A DNA stretch of 64,000 nucleotides from Bombiscardovia coagulans (lineage in GTDB: Bacteria; Actinomycetota; Actinomycetes; Actinomycetales; Bifidobacteriaceae). A model generated the notes under the pieces. It did no database searches. It had not been told where the DNA came from and saw nothing but the letters and a program-made list of their open reading frames with translations. Location: positions 1 through 64,000 of the forward strand of contig NZ_MWWS01000008.1 of the NCBI RefSeq assembly GCF_002259585.1, given 5' to 3'. Below, piece by piece: positions 43,123 to 52,879 of this stretch (the stretch's first letter is position 1; each line of letters starts with the position of its first letter). The translations under genes were made by a program, and so were the position numbers.

Positions 43123-44781
43123 TTACAATTCCCAACCTTGAGGGTGGTAGAACTCACCATCAAGAGCACGGGAAGCAAGATCTTGTGCTTCTTCAAGCGT
43201 GTGCTTGCGTAGTTCAGCTCGCACATCATCTAAGGCCACAGGGGTCATTGACAGGCTGTTCACACCCAAGCCAGTCAGCACCACAGCCAAGTCAGGATCA
43301 GCAGCGGCCTCACCACAAACACCTACTGGCATACCGTTAGCATTACCTGCATCTGCAATAAGCTTGATAGCTCTCAGCACAGCAGGGTGCCAAGCGGTCT
43401 GATAGTTGGCCACTGAACCCAGAATTCGATCAGCAGCCAGGGTGTACTGGGTCAAATCATTAGTGCCTATGGAAACAAAATCAGCCACTTGGGCGACCTT
43501 GTCGGCCATAAGGGCAATAGAAGGCACTTCGGCCATAACACCGACCTTCTTCAGTCCCTTAGACTTGCCAAGCTTCACGAAGTACGCAGCTTCATGCTCA
43601 TCTGCAACCATCGGAGCCATCACCCACAGGTCAGCATGAGTGGCAGCATCGGCCTGAGCTAAGGCTGTAAGCTGATCATCAAGCACCTGATAATGTTCCT
43701 TAAGTGTGCGCAGTCCACGCAGACCTAAAGCAGGGTTGGGCTCATCTTCTGGAGTTAAGAAAGGCAAGGGCTTGTCGGCACCAGCATCCAACATACGGAT
43801 AACTACCTTGCGGTCAGGGAAACGCTCAAGCAGCTCTTGATAAGCCTTGGCCTGCTCATCCACCGATGGTGGGTTATCCAGACCTAAGAAAAGGAACTCC
43901 GAGCGGAATAAACCTACGCCTTCAGCACCATACTCAAGCGCTGGATCAGCATCCTTAGGCTTACCAACGTTAGCCAGCAGAGGGATCCGATAACCATCTT
44001 TCAACTGACCAGGCTGACCGCGCAAGGCCTTAGCTTGATCAGCAGCCTGACGAGCTTGTTCAGCTTCCTCGATTTGACCCTGGTCAGGATTAACCACTAT
44101 CTCGCTCTTGGCAGCGTTGACGATAAGGTTCTCTCCACCATTAATGTCTTCAGCCTGAGCGGCGGACACAACAGCTACTATGCCGCGCGAACGAGCCAAA
44201 ATAGCCGTATGGCTGGTAGGGCCACCTTGACTGGTTACAATTGCCAAAACCTTATCCAAGTCAAGGCTGGCAGTATCAGCTGGCGAAAGGTCAGGTGCCA
44301 CCAGCACGAAGGGCTTGTCTGACTGCGGCACACCCGGTGCAGGAACACCTAAGAGGGAAGCTATAACGCGCTGGCCTACGTCATGCAAATCCCCCGCACG
44401 CTCACCCATATAGCCACCTATGGCTTTGAGCTGTTCCTCGAAGCTACCGAAACCTTCGTAAACTGCTCTTTCTGCAGTCTTACCTGCTTCCAGCTGGGCT
44501 TTAATGGCCGTCTTCAGAGCTGGGTCCTGAGCCATTTGCGCTAAAGCCGTCAGAATGGGCGCAGCTTGCCGAGCTCCCTCATCACCATGTTGGGCTGCCT
44601 CCGCACGAGCCAGCAGATCCTTGTTGACTGCATCCATGGATTGCTCAATGCGTCCCATCTCGCTCTCAGCTGAAAGGGAGGAATTCCGCTGCTCTTCTGA
44701 AGGAACATCCAAGCTTGCAGCCATACGAATAGCTGGTCCAACAGCCACACCCCGGCCGATTCCTACACCTCGAATAATCAT
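43123..44781 (-). CDS. ptsI: PTS Enzyme I
   Basis: 552 residues with GAGGAG before the ATG. Phosphohistidine His191 is in GGPTSHTAILARSRG. The PEP-binding domain includes GVGLFRSEFLFLG, RMLDAGADKPLPFL, LGLRGLRTL and the C-terminal GVCGEAAADP with Cys. It transfers phosphate from PEP to HPr. First gene of a ptsI-EIIA-EIIB-EIIC operon, transcribed away from ptsH. Confidence 0.97.
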   Translation of the reverse strand: MIIRGVGIGRGVAVGPAIRMAASLDVPSEEQRNSSLSAESEMGRIEQSMDAVNKDLLARAEAAQHGDEGARQAAPILTALAQMAQDPALKTAIKAQLEAGKTAERAVYEGFGSFEEQLKAIGGYMGERAGDLHDVGQRVIASLLGVPAPGVPQSDKPFVLVAPDLSPADTASLDLDKVLAIVTSQGGPTSHTAILARSRGIVAVVSAAQAEDINGGENLIVNAAKSEIVVNPDQGQIEEAEQARQAADQAKALRGQPGQLKDGYRIPLLANVGKPKDADPALEYGAEGVGLFRSEFLFLGLDNPPSVDEQAKAYQELLERFPDRKVVIRMLDAGADKPLPFLTPEDEPNPALGLRGLRTLKEHYQVLDDQLTALAQADAATHADLWVMAPMVADEHEAAYFVKLGKSKGLKKVGVMAEVPSIALMADKVAQVADFVSIGTNDLTQYTLAADRILGSVANYQTAWHPAVLRAIKLIADAGNANGMPVGVCGEAAADPDLAVVLTGLGVNSLSMTPVALDDVRAELRKHTLEEAQDLASRALDGEFYHPQGWEL

Positions 44782-44895
44782 ATTTGCACTCCTCAGTGCT
44801 CGTATTGAGCTTTAGCAATGTTGCCTAGCCGATACGCTTCTATCTTGCTATTTCTCTGCCCATGCCAGAGGCTCAGCAGAACCACATAGATGTTT

Positions 44896-44939
44896 AGTAT
44901 ACACACTTTTTCCGCAGAATTACAACGGTAAACGTTTTC
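44896..44939 (-). promoter_or_regulatory. ptsI promoter with LacI-type operator in the ptsI-ptsH divergent region
   Basis: Minus-strand TTGTAA (44925-44920) and TATACT (44901-44896) are separated by 18 bases. Five bases upstream of the -35 lies AAACGTTT (44930-44937) within GGTAAACGTTTTC. The same GG-AAACGTTTTC block occurs before the lacI-type gene. Control of ptsI and possibly ptsH by that regulator is inferred. Confidence 0.6.
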
Positions 44940-45034
44940 TGTAATCGGGATAGTGTCCTGCTATGCTAGTGAAGGCAGCTGTTCAGGCTTTTCTGCCTGT
45001 TTACAGGTAAGTAAAACAACAAAAGGAGCTCTCT

Positions 45035-45304
45035 ATGGCAACCGTAACCCGCACCACACTCATCACAGACCCTGTCGGCATCCATGCCCGTCCTGCATCT
45101 GAGTTCTCTCAAGCAGCTGCTAGTTCTGGCTGCAAAGTCACTATCTCCAAGGAAGCAGGAAAGCCAGGTGTCGATGCCTCCTCAATTCTGATGGTTATGA
45201 GTTTGGGTGTAGCTCAGGGAGACACCGTAGAACTGACTGTTGACGGCGACAACGCAGACCAAGTAGCAGATCAGCTCATCGAAGTTCTCACTAAGGCTGA
45301 GTAA
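45035..45304 (+). CDS. ptsH: HPr phosphocarrier protein
   Basis: 89 residues with AAAGGAGC upstream. The phosphorylated His17 is in GIHARPASEF. The second conserved site ASSILMVMSLGV contains the serine that HPr kinase would modify in Firmicutes; actinobacteria usually lack that kinase. It relays phosphate from Enzyme I to the EIIA proteins at 8.6 and 42.6 kb. Confidence 0.97.
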   Translation: MATVTRTTLITDPVGIHARPASEFSQAAASSGCKVTISKEAGKPGVDASSILMVMSLGVAQGDTVELTVDGDNADQVADQLIEVLTKAE

Positions 45305-45398
45305 AGCAAACAGTACCGTAGCACTGAAATTCAAGCGCAGCAGGACTGTGCACACTTGGCCCTGCCATCTAGAGCACTATCTTGCTGCGCCACAATAA

Positions 45399-45412
45399 GG
45401 CAAACGTTTTCC
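45399..45412. promoter_or_regulatory. LacI-type operator upstream of the LacI gene
   Basis: GGCAAACGTTTTCC, core palindrome AAACGTTT at 45402-45409. It lies 52-65 bases before the regulator ATG and matches the site beside the ptsI promoter in 12 of 13 positions. Confidence 0.6.
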
Positions 45413-45463
45413 CCAGTTATAATATTGAGCCCACATATCACATAGGAAGCGAAACAGTAAGGC

Positions 45464-46537
45464 ATGACACGAAAGTTGGCAACAGGACAAGTCTCTATTG
45501 CAAATGTAGCTGCTCTTGCCGATGTTTCTACTGCGACCGTTTCACGCGTGCTCTCGGGACAACGAGACAAAGACGACGATATTAGCCGCCGAGTTAAAGA
45601 TGCTGCCGCCAAGCTCAATTATTCAGTTAACTTTGCAGCTTCAAGCCTACGTTCAGACGTTACTCGAACTATCGGTCTTATGCTGCCCGAGATGGATGAT
45701 GAGCAAACACCTGCTCATGTATTGAATTCACTCAGTGCTGCTATCAGGGATGCTGGCCGTTATCTACTACTGTCAATCACTGCGGATCCAGAACAGCAGA
45801 AAGAGGATCTACGCTCGCTGCTAACCCGCGGTATTGATGGATTGATTGTTATCCCTGAAAACAACGAAGACTTTATTGCAAGCTTAAATGCAGAACATAA
45901 GAATTTGCCCATCGTACAGCTCGGTGGCAAATCACTAACCTCACATATATCATGGGTGGGCACAGACCAAAGCGAAGCCATGCGCATGACGGTAGATCAC
46001 TTGGCGGAACAAGGTGCACACGCTATCGCCTACCTTAGCCGTGAACTAGAATCCTACACGGCGGCAGATCTCTTTACGACCTTTTACACCCAAGCCAATG
46101 CACTTGACCTCACACCAGACCCTAACTGGGTACAATTCGGCCCTTGCACTATGGAGAGAGGATATCAGGCGGCCATTTCACTGTTCCGCGACCGACGCAA
46201 CGTGCCCGACGCAGTCGTGTGCGCGAGTGACTCTATAGCCTTAGGTGTCCTAATAGCATGCAAACAGCTAGGCTTGCAGGTACCCGAAGACGTTAAAATC
46301 ATCGGGTATGGAGATTCTCCAGCCTGTGAACAGACTCAGCCTGCCCTTACTTCTATTCGACCTGTATATGAAGACATTGCGCATGAGGCCGTTCACATCA
46401 TCAGCAAGTGGAATGAGAGCATGACCAAGATGCCGACTTACCGCGCTTTCAAACCGGAGCTGGTCTACCGCGAATCTACCTGGTCAGCGCGAACAGGTTC
46501 GAGCGATATGACTCCGCCGGGCTCGACCAACATGTGA
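45464..46537 (+). CDS. LacI-family transcriptional regulator
   Basis: 357 residues. Residues about 6-60 form the DNA-binding domain and hinge: VSIANVAALADVSTATVSRVLSGQRDKDDDISRRVKDAAAKLNYSVNFAASSLR. The remainder is a periplasmic-binding-like effector domain: TIGLMLPEMDDE, RGIDGLIVIPE, CASDSIALGVLIACKQLGLQVPEDVKIIGYGD, and ALTSIRP. It lies 159 bases after ptsH, with a candidate operator between, and converges with holB. Control of the PTS genes is likely. Confidence 0.93.
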   Translation: MTRKLATGQVSIANVAALADVSTATVSRVLSGQRDKDDDISRRVKDAAAKLNYSVNFAASSLRSDVTRTIGLMLPEMDDEQTPAHVLNSLSAAIRDAGRYLLLSITADPEQQKEDLRSLLTRGIDGLIVIPENNEDFIASLNAEHKNLPIVQLGGKSLTSHISWVGTDQSEAMRMTVDHLAEQGAHAIAYLSRELESYTAADLFTTFYTQANALDLTPDPNWVQFGPCTMERGYQAAISLFRDRRNVPDAVVCASDSIALGVLIACKQLGLQVPEDVKIIGYGDSPACEQTQPALTSIRPVYEDIAHEAVHIISKWNESMTKMPTYRAFKPELVYRESTWSARTGSSDMTPPGSTNM

Positions 46538-46542
46538 TCGTT

Positions 46543-47706
46543 TCATGGAACAAGCAGTGAGCACAGCAGGGCTTCTAAATCTAAAAGTTGTGCGCCATTG
46601 CCCTCTATACGACGACGAGCTAAGCCAATCTGTTCAATACGAGCCACAGCAGCCTGCCTGTTGAGCATTAAAGATAGCTCTGTGATGGCAGCACGATTCT
46701 CCAGATTCACTATCCCAACCTGCTCCTCTGCACCGTTTTGTATGACACACACGTCCCTATAAACGGAAGCTAAGGTGTTCAAATCACGGTCAATCACATC
46801 CTGCGACCGCCGTCTAATACGGCGCCGAAGCTCATCCTTGTTGGCAATCTGACGATAGGCGCCCAGCAGCTGCCGCGGCACCTTCTCATCTGCGCCCAAA
46901 CCATTCACCCTACGGAATTCAGCCTCTTTTCGCCCTATTTGAGCTTCAGCATCAACAGTGGCCTGTTCCTTAGCCCGATCCACAATCTGGCCGGCCAAAC
47001 ATACTGCATCTGATGCCTTCTTCATCTCCAAGAGACCTACGACTAATGCATCCCGATCCTTCACTACCTGTGGTTGGGAAGCATAGAGCTTAGCAATACC
47101 AATATGACCTTGGGCCAACCGAGCTGCCCGGGCGGCCTGGTGTTGGTCTACCCCTAGACTCTGCTGAAGAAAATCAGAAACTGCCCCATTGGAGGGAACA
47201 GCCAGATTGATGATTCTCGTGCGCGAGCGAATGGTAGGCAGAACATCTTGAGCACTAGGAGCGCAAAGAATCCACACAGTGTGCACTGAAGGCTCTTCAA
47301 TTTCTTTAAGAAGCACATTAGTGGTACGCTCAAGCATCCGATCCACATCTTCAATGACAATCACCCTCCAGGGTGCGATGGATGGCATCTGTTCAGAGGT
47401 CATAATGAGTTCTCGGACTTCTTTAATGCCGATTGTCACCTTATCAGTGGTCAGGTAGGTCACATCAGGATGGGTACCTGCCAGTACTTCACGCGTCTGC
47501 CTGCTGGGTTCTGAACTCAACCCATGGTCCGGGCTAATAAGAGCAGCAGCAAAAGCCTGGGCTAAATTAGAACGACCTGATCCGGGGGGACCACAGAAAA
47601 GCCAAGACTGGGTCATAGCATCGCGGTCTGATTCCTGTGAAGCTACGATATGTTTGAGCAATTCCACTGTAGACTCTTGGCCCACAATGGAATCCCAGAC
47701 ACTCAC
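46543..47706 (-). CDS. holB: DNA polymerase III subunit delta-prime
   Basis: 387 residues from a GTG that overlaps the tmk stop (GTGA). AAA+ clamp-loader protein: P-loop GPPGSGRSNLAQAFAAAL, Walker-B-equivalent VIVIEDVDRMLERTTNVLLKEIEEPS, sensor 1 CAPSAQDVLPTIRSR. The C-terminal clamp-loader collar follows. With delta and tau/gamma it loads the beta clamp at the replication fork. It has no zinc module, which delta-prime often carries. Confidence 0.93.
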   Translation of the reverse strand: MSVWDSIVGQESTVELLKHIVASQESDRDAMTQSWLFCGPPGSGRSNLAQAFAAALISPDHGLSSEPSRQTREVLAGTHPDVTYLTTDKVTIGIKEVRELIMTSEQMPSIAPWRVIVIEDVDRMLERTTNVLLKEIEEPSVHTVWILCAPSAQDVLPTIRSRTRIINLAVPSNGAVSDFLQQSLGVDQHQAARAARLAQGHIGIAKLYASQPQVVKDRDALVVGLLEMKKASDAVCLAGQIVDRAKEQATVDAEAQIGRKEAEFRRVNGLGADEKVPRQLLGAYRQIANKDELRRRIRRRSQDVIDRDLNTLASVYRDVCVIQNGAEEQVGIVNLENRAAITELSLMLNRQAAVARIEQIGLARRRIEGNGAQLLDLEALLCSLLVP

Positions 47707-48536
47707 TGATCCAACCTTACTGGCTGAGCACCATCATCCAGAATGTCATCTGAATCATCGTCATCGAGGTTATCGTCCAGATCGTCGTGTTCTTCTGGTT
47801 CCTGATCGACCTCATCTCCATAATCTAAGTAATCGTCACCTAAATTGTCAATAATATTGACAGGCATATCAGCGGTCAGGGCTTCCAAATCAGCTTGGAT
47901 GATCTGCCATACTTCATTGACTGATTGCGAAGCGTCGATAACAAGGAACCGATCCGGATTCTGCTTGGCAAGCTTGAGGAACTTAGCTCTCACCTGCTGT
48001 TGGAAATCCTCACCAGCTGTTTCCATACGGTCAGGCTCATCGTTCACACGGGCGAGTGATTGCGCTGGATCCACATCTAACAAGTAGGTGCGATCAGGAC
48101 TGAGTCCATCTGCGGCCCACCGACTTAAAGTATCAACTTCTTGTTCTTCCAGTCGACGGCCACCCGATTGATAGGCGATAGAAGAATCGCTGTATCGATC
48201 GCATAAAACAATATCACCGCGATCGAGCGCAGGTCGAATGAACCGCGAAACATGCTCAGCCCGATCTGCTGCATACAGCAGTGCTTCGGTGCGTGAGTAG
48301 AGGTCATCTGAAGCACTGACTACATCTGTACCGCCAGTGACAGCTATCGAAGGGAAAGACGACATACCATGCAAGACCAACTCACGAATGGCAAGACCGA
48401 CCGGAGTGCCACCAGGCTCACGAGTTACGAGTGAGCGTAAACCCTTTGCACGAAGGAAGTCATGTGCACGTTGGATCTGAGTTGTCTTGCCGGCACCATC
48501 AACACCTTCAAATGAAATAAAGAGACCTACACTCAT
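47703..48536 (-). CDS. tmk: Thymidylate kinase with acidic C-terminal tail
   Basis: 277 residues. P-loop FEGVDGAGKTTQIQ, DR(Y/H) motif CDRYSDSSIAYQSGGR, and LTREPGG. It phosphorylates dTMP to dTDP. The catalytic part ends near residue 215; the rest is a strongly acidic, low-complexity tail (DYLDYGDEVDQEPEE, then runs of Asp). Overlaps topA upstream in ATGA and holB downstream in GTGA, so the three proteins are translationally coupled. Confidence 0.95.
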   Translation of the reverse strand: MSVGLFISFEGVDGAGKTTQIQRAHDFLRAKGLRSLVTREPGGTPVGLAIRELVLHGMSSFPSIAVTGGTDVVSASDDLYSRTEALLYAADRAEHVSRFIRPALDRGDIVLCDRYSDSSIAYQSGGRRLEEQEVDTLSRWAADGLSPDRTYLLDVDPAQSLARVNDEPDRMETAGEDFQQQVRAKFLKLAKQNPDRFLVIDASQSVNEVWQIIQADLEALTADMPVNIIDNLGDDYLDYGDEVDQEPEEHDDLDDNLDDDDSDDILDDGAQPVRLDQ

Positions 48537-51460
48537 GCCTTACCCCCACTTGTTGTACGCTTCGTCCGCCCGGTTGTTGTCGTCTTCTTAGGGCTGCTTT
48601 GAGATGCTGTTGCGGACTTAGCAGACGAAGTCGCACTGGTTTTTGTTGTCTTTGTAGACTTCTTACTTCCTGTAGTTTTCTTGCCTGCTGTAGACTTCCC
48701 GCTGGTAGTCTTGCGAGTGCTGGTCTTACGCCGTCTCTTGGTAGGACCAGCAGCCCTCTTTTCTGCCAACAATTGGAAGGCAACCTGCGGTTCGATTGAT
48801 GCTGCCGTGTATTGTTTAGGCAGCGTGCGATTAGTCTCACCATCAGTGATGTAGGCCCCATAGAACCCATCTTTAATACTGACAGCTTTACCTGTTTCAG
48901 GATCTGGTCCCAGCTCACGCAGCGGAGGCTTAGCTGCCCCACGAGCCCTACGTCCATATTTGGGTTGACTAAAGAGCTCTTGCGCAGTCGCTGCATCTAC
49001 GGTGAAGATCTGATCTTCGGAAGACAGGGAACGGGTATCAGTCGTACCGTCTGCTTTGGTGCTCGTAAGGTAAGGACCATAACGCCCGTTGTTAGCTGTT
49101 ACAGTGGCTTGAGCAACCTCACCAGTCTTTGCATCACTTATTTCAATTTGTCCCACCTGCCGCGGCAGAGCGAGTAATTTCAACGCATCATCAAGGGTAA
49201 CTGTGTCTGGATTCATTGTTTTGAAGAGGGAGGCCATCTTAGGCTTCGGTTCTGCAACTTTCTTTGCACCAGCAGCCTTCTTCTCCTCTACCTCTTTCAT
49301 CTCCTGCTCTATCTCAGGCGTGATAAGAGCTAGGTAAGGGCCAAACCTACCCGTACGCAATTCAACACGACCGCCAGTGTCAGGGTCAGTTCCCAGAACT
49401 CGGGGGCCTCCGGAATTGGAATTAATGAGATCGCGCCCCTTCTCAACTGTCAATTCATCAGGCGCTAGATCTTCTGGCAAGGAAGCCCGCTTAGGGTTAC
49501 CTTTATCATCCAAGTGAGCAGTGTCCTCTAAGTATGGACCGTAGCGTCCCACACGTACTTGAAGACCGTCGCCAATCTCAATGGTATTAACTTGGTGGGC
49601 GTCAATTTCGCCCAACTGAGCAACCTGCTCCTGTAGCCCCTTGTGAGCTTCCTCTGCACTTTTGGCTGCTCCGGGACCTGAACCAAAGTAAAAGCGGGTC
49701 AACCACTCCTTACCAGTCTCTTCACCGTGAGCAATTTGGTCAAGGCCGTTTTCCATGAGCGCCGTGAAGTGATAATCCACGTATTGGGGGAAGTTTGTCT
49801 CCAGCAGCTTAATGACTGAAAAAGCCAGCCAAGAAGGAATCAAGGCCCTACCACGCTCATACACATAGCCACGATCAATGATGGTCGAAATAATCGAAGC
49901 ATAGGTTGAAGGACGACCGATTTCCTTAGCCTCCAATGTCTTCACAAGAGAAGCTTCAGTATATCGAGCAGGTGGTTGAGTCTCATGCCCTTCAGGTTCG
50001 ACTGCGCTGGCCTTGAGTTGCTCAGATTGGCTCATCTGCGGCAAAGACCCATCTTCCTGGGCACCCTTAGCAGGGTCACTAGCGTACCCCATAGCTTTCA
50101 TAAAACCAGGAAATTCAATAACCGTACCGGAGGCCTGGAAGATAGACTCTCCCCGACTCTGCGTGGGGGCACTAATACGAACTGTAGCTGTAGAACCAGT
50201 AGCATCTGCCATCTGGGAAGCGAGTGTACGCTGCCAAATTAACGTGTAGAGTTTTAACTGATCTGGTGGCAGTGTTGCCGCTAGCTCTTGCGGTGTACGG
50301 AAGTGCGATCCAGCAGGACGAATGCATTCGTGAGCCTCTTGAGCACCAGCGGTTTTCGTGGCATACTGCTTAGGCCCCTCAGCCAGGTACTGCTTACCAT
50401 ATACTTCCTCCACACTCTGACGGGCAGCTGTGATTGCCTGCTGAGACAGCGTGACTGAATCGGTTCGCATATACGTAATGTAACCATTTTCATACAGACT
50501 CTGGGCCGCCCGCATACTGGCTCGCGAACTCATACCCAAGCGATTACCCGCAGCTTGTTGCATAGTTGAGGTCGTAAACGGCGGTTGTGGCCTACGCCGA
50601 TATGGACGAGTTTCCAAACCGGCAACAGTAAAGTCCGCATCCTTAAGTTCATCTGCCAACTTACTAGCCAGCTGTTCATCAAGCTGAACAACCTTATCCT
50701 TGCTTGCAGAGTCAGTCAACTTCCCTTCAGCGGTGAAATCTTTGGACACAGCCAAACGTTTACCGCCCAGCTCTACCATACGAGCTTGGAAAGTCTCTTT
50801 TCCCGATTCTGCTAGATCACTGCTTACAGCAAGCGTTGCCTGCAAATCCCAATAAGGTGCTCGAACGAAGGCAATACGCTCCCGCTCCCGCTCCACAATG
50901 AGTCGTGTGGCCACTGACTGCACACGGCCTGCAGATAATCCTGGGCCAACCTTACGCCACAGGACAGGAGACAATTCATAGCCATACAAGCGGTCAAGCA
51001 CGCGTCGGGTCTCTTGTGCCACCACCATGTTGGAGTCCACATCTCGCGTGTGGTGCAAAGAATCTTGAATAGCTTCAGGCGTAATCTCATGAAAGACCAT
51101 GCGCTTAACAGGAACTTTTGGCTTCAACGTTTGCACGAGATGCCAGGCAATAGCCTCTCCCTCACGGTCCTCATCAGTTGCCAGATAGAGTTCATCAGCA
51201 TTTTTCAATGCCTGCTTAAGGCCAGCAACTGTTTTCGTTTTATTGCTGTCGACTATGTAATAGGGCTTGAAATCGTGGTCTACATCAACCCCGAATTTTC
51301 CAAAATGTTCCTTTTGCGAAGCCGGAATTTGTGAAGGCTTGGCTAAGTCGCGAATATGCCCGACCGAGGCCATAACCGTGTAGCCAGGACCAAGGTACCC
51401 ACCTATTTTCTTTGCCTTGGTAGGTGACTCCACGATGACGAGCTTGTTGCCGTTTGCCAT
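48533..51460 (-). CDS. topA: DNA topoisomerase I with basic C-terminal tail
   Basis: 975 residues with AAAGGAG before the ATG. TOPRIM residues Glu11 (VIVESPTKAKKIGGYLG) and Asp96-Glu97-Asp98 (TDEDREGEAIAWHL), active-site Tyr330 in GYITYMRTDSVTLS. There are no zinc-ribbon cysteines at the C-terminus; instead several topoisomerase C-terminal repeats (GRYGPYLED, GRFGPYLAL, GRYGPYLTS, YGAYITDG) are followed by a tail of Lys, Ser and Thr from about residue 910, as in other actinobacteria. Relaxes negative supercoils. First gene of topA-tmk-holB. Confidence 0.97.
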   Translation of the reverse strand: MANGNKLVIVESPTKAKKIGGYLGPGYTVMASVGHIRDLAKPSQIPASQKEHFGKFGVDVDHDFKPYYIVDSNKTKTVAGLKQALKNADELYLATDEDREGEAIAWHLVQTLKPKVPVKRMVFHEITPEAIQDSLHHTRDVDSNMVVAQETRRVLDRLYGYELSPVLWRKVGPGLSAGRVQSVATRLIVERERERIAFVRAPYWDLQATLAVSSDLAESGKETFQARMVELGGKRLAVSKDFTAEGKLTDSASKDKVVQLDEQLASKLADELKDADFTVAGLETRPYRRRPQPPFTTSTMQQAAGNRLGMSSRASMRAAQSLYENGYITYMRTDSVTLSQQAITAARQSVEEVYGKQYLAEGPKQYATKTAGAQEAHECIRPAGSHFRTPQELAATLPPDQLKLYTLIWQRTLASQMADATGSTATVRISAPTQSRGESIFQASGTVIEFPGFMKAMGYASDPAKGAQEDGSLPQMSQSEQLKASAVEPEGHETQPPARYTEASLVKTLEAKEIGRPSTYASIISTIIDRGYVYERGRALIPSWLAFSVIKLLETNFPQYVDYHFTALMENGLDQIAHGEETGKEWLTRFYFGSGPGAAKSAEEAHKGLQEQVAQLGEIDAHQVNTIEIGDGLQVRVGRYGPYLEDTAHLDDKGNPKRASLPEDLAPDELTVEKGRDLINSNSGGPRVLGTDPDTGGRVELRTGRFGPYLALITPEIEQEMKEVEEKKAAGAKKVAEPKPKMASLFKTMNPDTVTLDDALKLLALPRQVGQIEISDAKTGEVAQATVTANNGRYGPYLTSTKADGTTDTRSLSSEDQIFTVDAATAQELFSQPKYGRRARGAAKPPLRELGPDPETGKAVSIKDGFYGAYITDGETNRTLPKQYTAASIEPQVAFQLLAEKRAAGPTKRRRKTSTRKTTSGKSTAGKKTTGSKKSTKTTKTSATSSAKSATASQSSPKKTTTTGRTKRTTSGGKA

Positions 51461-51533
51461 GGCTTCTCCTTTTATATACGCTTACGCTCGTATCTTACTC
51501 ACCAACAGTGGCCAACCGCCACACGACACAGTC

Positions 51534-52607
51534 TTACACCTTACCCGGAGGTGTGGGTGGCGCACCCAACAGACCAATCTTAGACAGAGGCGAAGCTGTC
51601 ACTTGCCGTAAGGCTAGCACAGTTCCAAAGACGATAGCAGCCGAGGAAGCAATAAACACCACCGCAGATACGTGCGCGCCGTAAAAAGTCCAACGTGCAC
51701 CCATTTGTAGACCAGCAACCATCTGCCACACAACAAAAGCCCCGTAGCAGCAACCAAGAATACCTGCTGTGAGCAAAACTGTTGAAACAACTTGCACACT
51801 AGCAGACGAGTATCGGGTTCCTATGTCATCCATACCTGAAGCCCTAGTAAACGCTAGCATGAAGAGCGCTAGAGCTCCAGAAATGAGAATAGCCATCACC
51901 ACATCTGTTGGGCGATGCCAGCGACCGTCAATAACAGAACACCCTACAGCAAGTGTCAGCAGCAAACCGAAAACAGCACTTAAAGCTCTCCATGCACGCG
52001 GCACAACACAGACTAATATGATTGCAGCTGTAACCGCAAGCATCGTGTGACCTGAAGGAGCAGAATTACCTTGCATAGCCTCAATATCAACAATGTGAGG
52101 ATGAGGCAGAGTCATCTTGAGTAAGAACTGAAGTCCACATGCAACGACAGAGTAAATCAGCACTTGTCCTAACAACCACCAACGCTTCCGTAAGGCCGCT
52201 ATGACATATGAGCCTAGAGCAACAACAGAGCAGATACCGATGGTAAGTTTGCTGATAACGAATACGCCCAGCATGCTCTTCAAAAGAGGAACCTGGGACA
52301 CATACCCCGCAAAATTCCGGTAGACTTCATCCTCGTACTCTTGGCCTGCAACTGTATAAGCACTCAACCACCACAGTCCCATAGCCGCCGCAACCATCAT
52401 AAGACCAGCAATAAGGCAAGCTATCCAAGAAGAAGCACGGGGTCGCCCAATCAGAGGGTCCATGTCCTGCATGTCTTCCATCTCTTGGGTCGCTGTCAGA
52501 TCTCCAGCATTCGCCAGATTCTGCAAGTCCTGTAAAGCCGCCTGAGTGCCACCCTTGTCTACGGATGCACCCTGATCACTCCAGCCACTGCCATACGGAT
52601 TTGTCAT
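51534..52607 (-). CDS. PAP2-family membrane phosphatase
   Basis: 357 residues with about eight helices. Phosphatase motifs: K at LLKMTLPHPH (a degenerate form of KxxxxxxRP), SAPSGHTM and DGRWHRPTDVV (SR-x5-H-x3-D type). A polar N-terminus of about 60 residues precedes the first helix. Family members dephosphorylate undecaprenyl diphosphate or phosphatidic acid on the outer face. The substrate here is not resolved. Confidence 0.85.
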   Translation of the reverse strand: MTNPYGSGWSDQGASVDKGGTQAALQDLQNLANAGDLTATQEMEDMQDMDPLIGRPRASSWIACLIAGLMMVAAAMGLWWLSAYTVAGQEYEDEVYRNFAGYVSQVPLLKSMLGVFVISKLTIGICSVVALGSYVIAALRKRWWLLGQVLIYSVVACGLQFLLKMTLPHPHIVDIEAMQGNSAPSGHTMLAVTAAIILVCVVPRAWRALSAVFGLLLTLAVGCSVIDGRWHRPTDVVMAILISGALALFMLAFTRASGMDDIGTRYSSASVQVVSTVLLTAGILGCCYGAFVVWQMVAGLQMGARWTFYGAHVSAVVFIASSAAIVFGTVLALRQVTASPLSKIGLLGAPPTPPGKV

Positions 52608-52715
52608 ATCTCAAAACTCTATCTACTACCCACGAATTCCTATTCAACAAAAAGCATAAGGAGGGGTAGCAACACTATGTACTCGTCATTGGAAAGTGTA
52701 AAGCACGTAATAGAA

Positions 52716-52803
52716 AACTCTCACGCACCCGTCAGAGGCCACTTACCCTTGCTGCATTCCTGCCCTGGGGGGATTGGGTGACATAACGCCACGTGAGAGC
52801 ACT
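52716..52803 (-). ncRNA. ffs: SRP RNA (4.5S type)
   Basis: The conserved SRP core GGCAGGAATGCAGCAAGGG (minus strand, near 52748-52767) sits in a long hairpin: GTGCTCTCACG at the 5-prime end pairs with CGTGAGAG at the 3-prime end. Length about 88 bases. It binds Ffh and targets nascent membrane proteins. End points are judged from the terminal pairing. Confidence 0.92.
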
Positions 52804-52879
52804 TTCTATAGTAGCGGTGTGCGCGGATATTTGCGAGTGCGGAATGTTTTTCCTCGTAATAATCCAGCCAGCACAGAAA

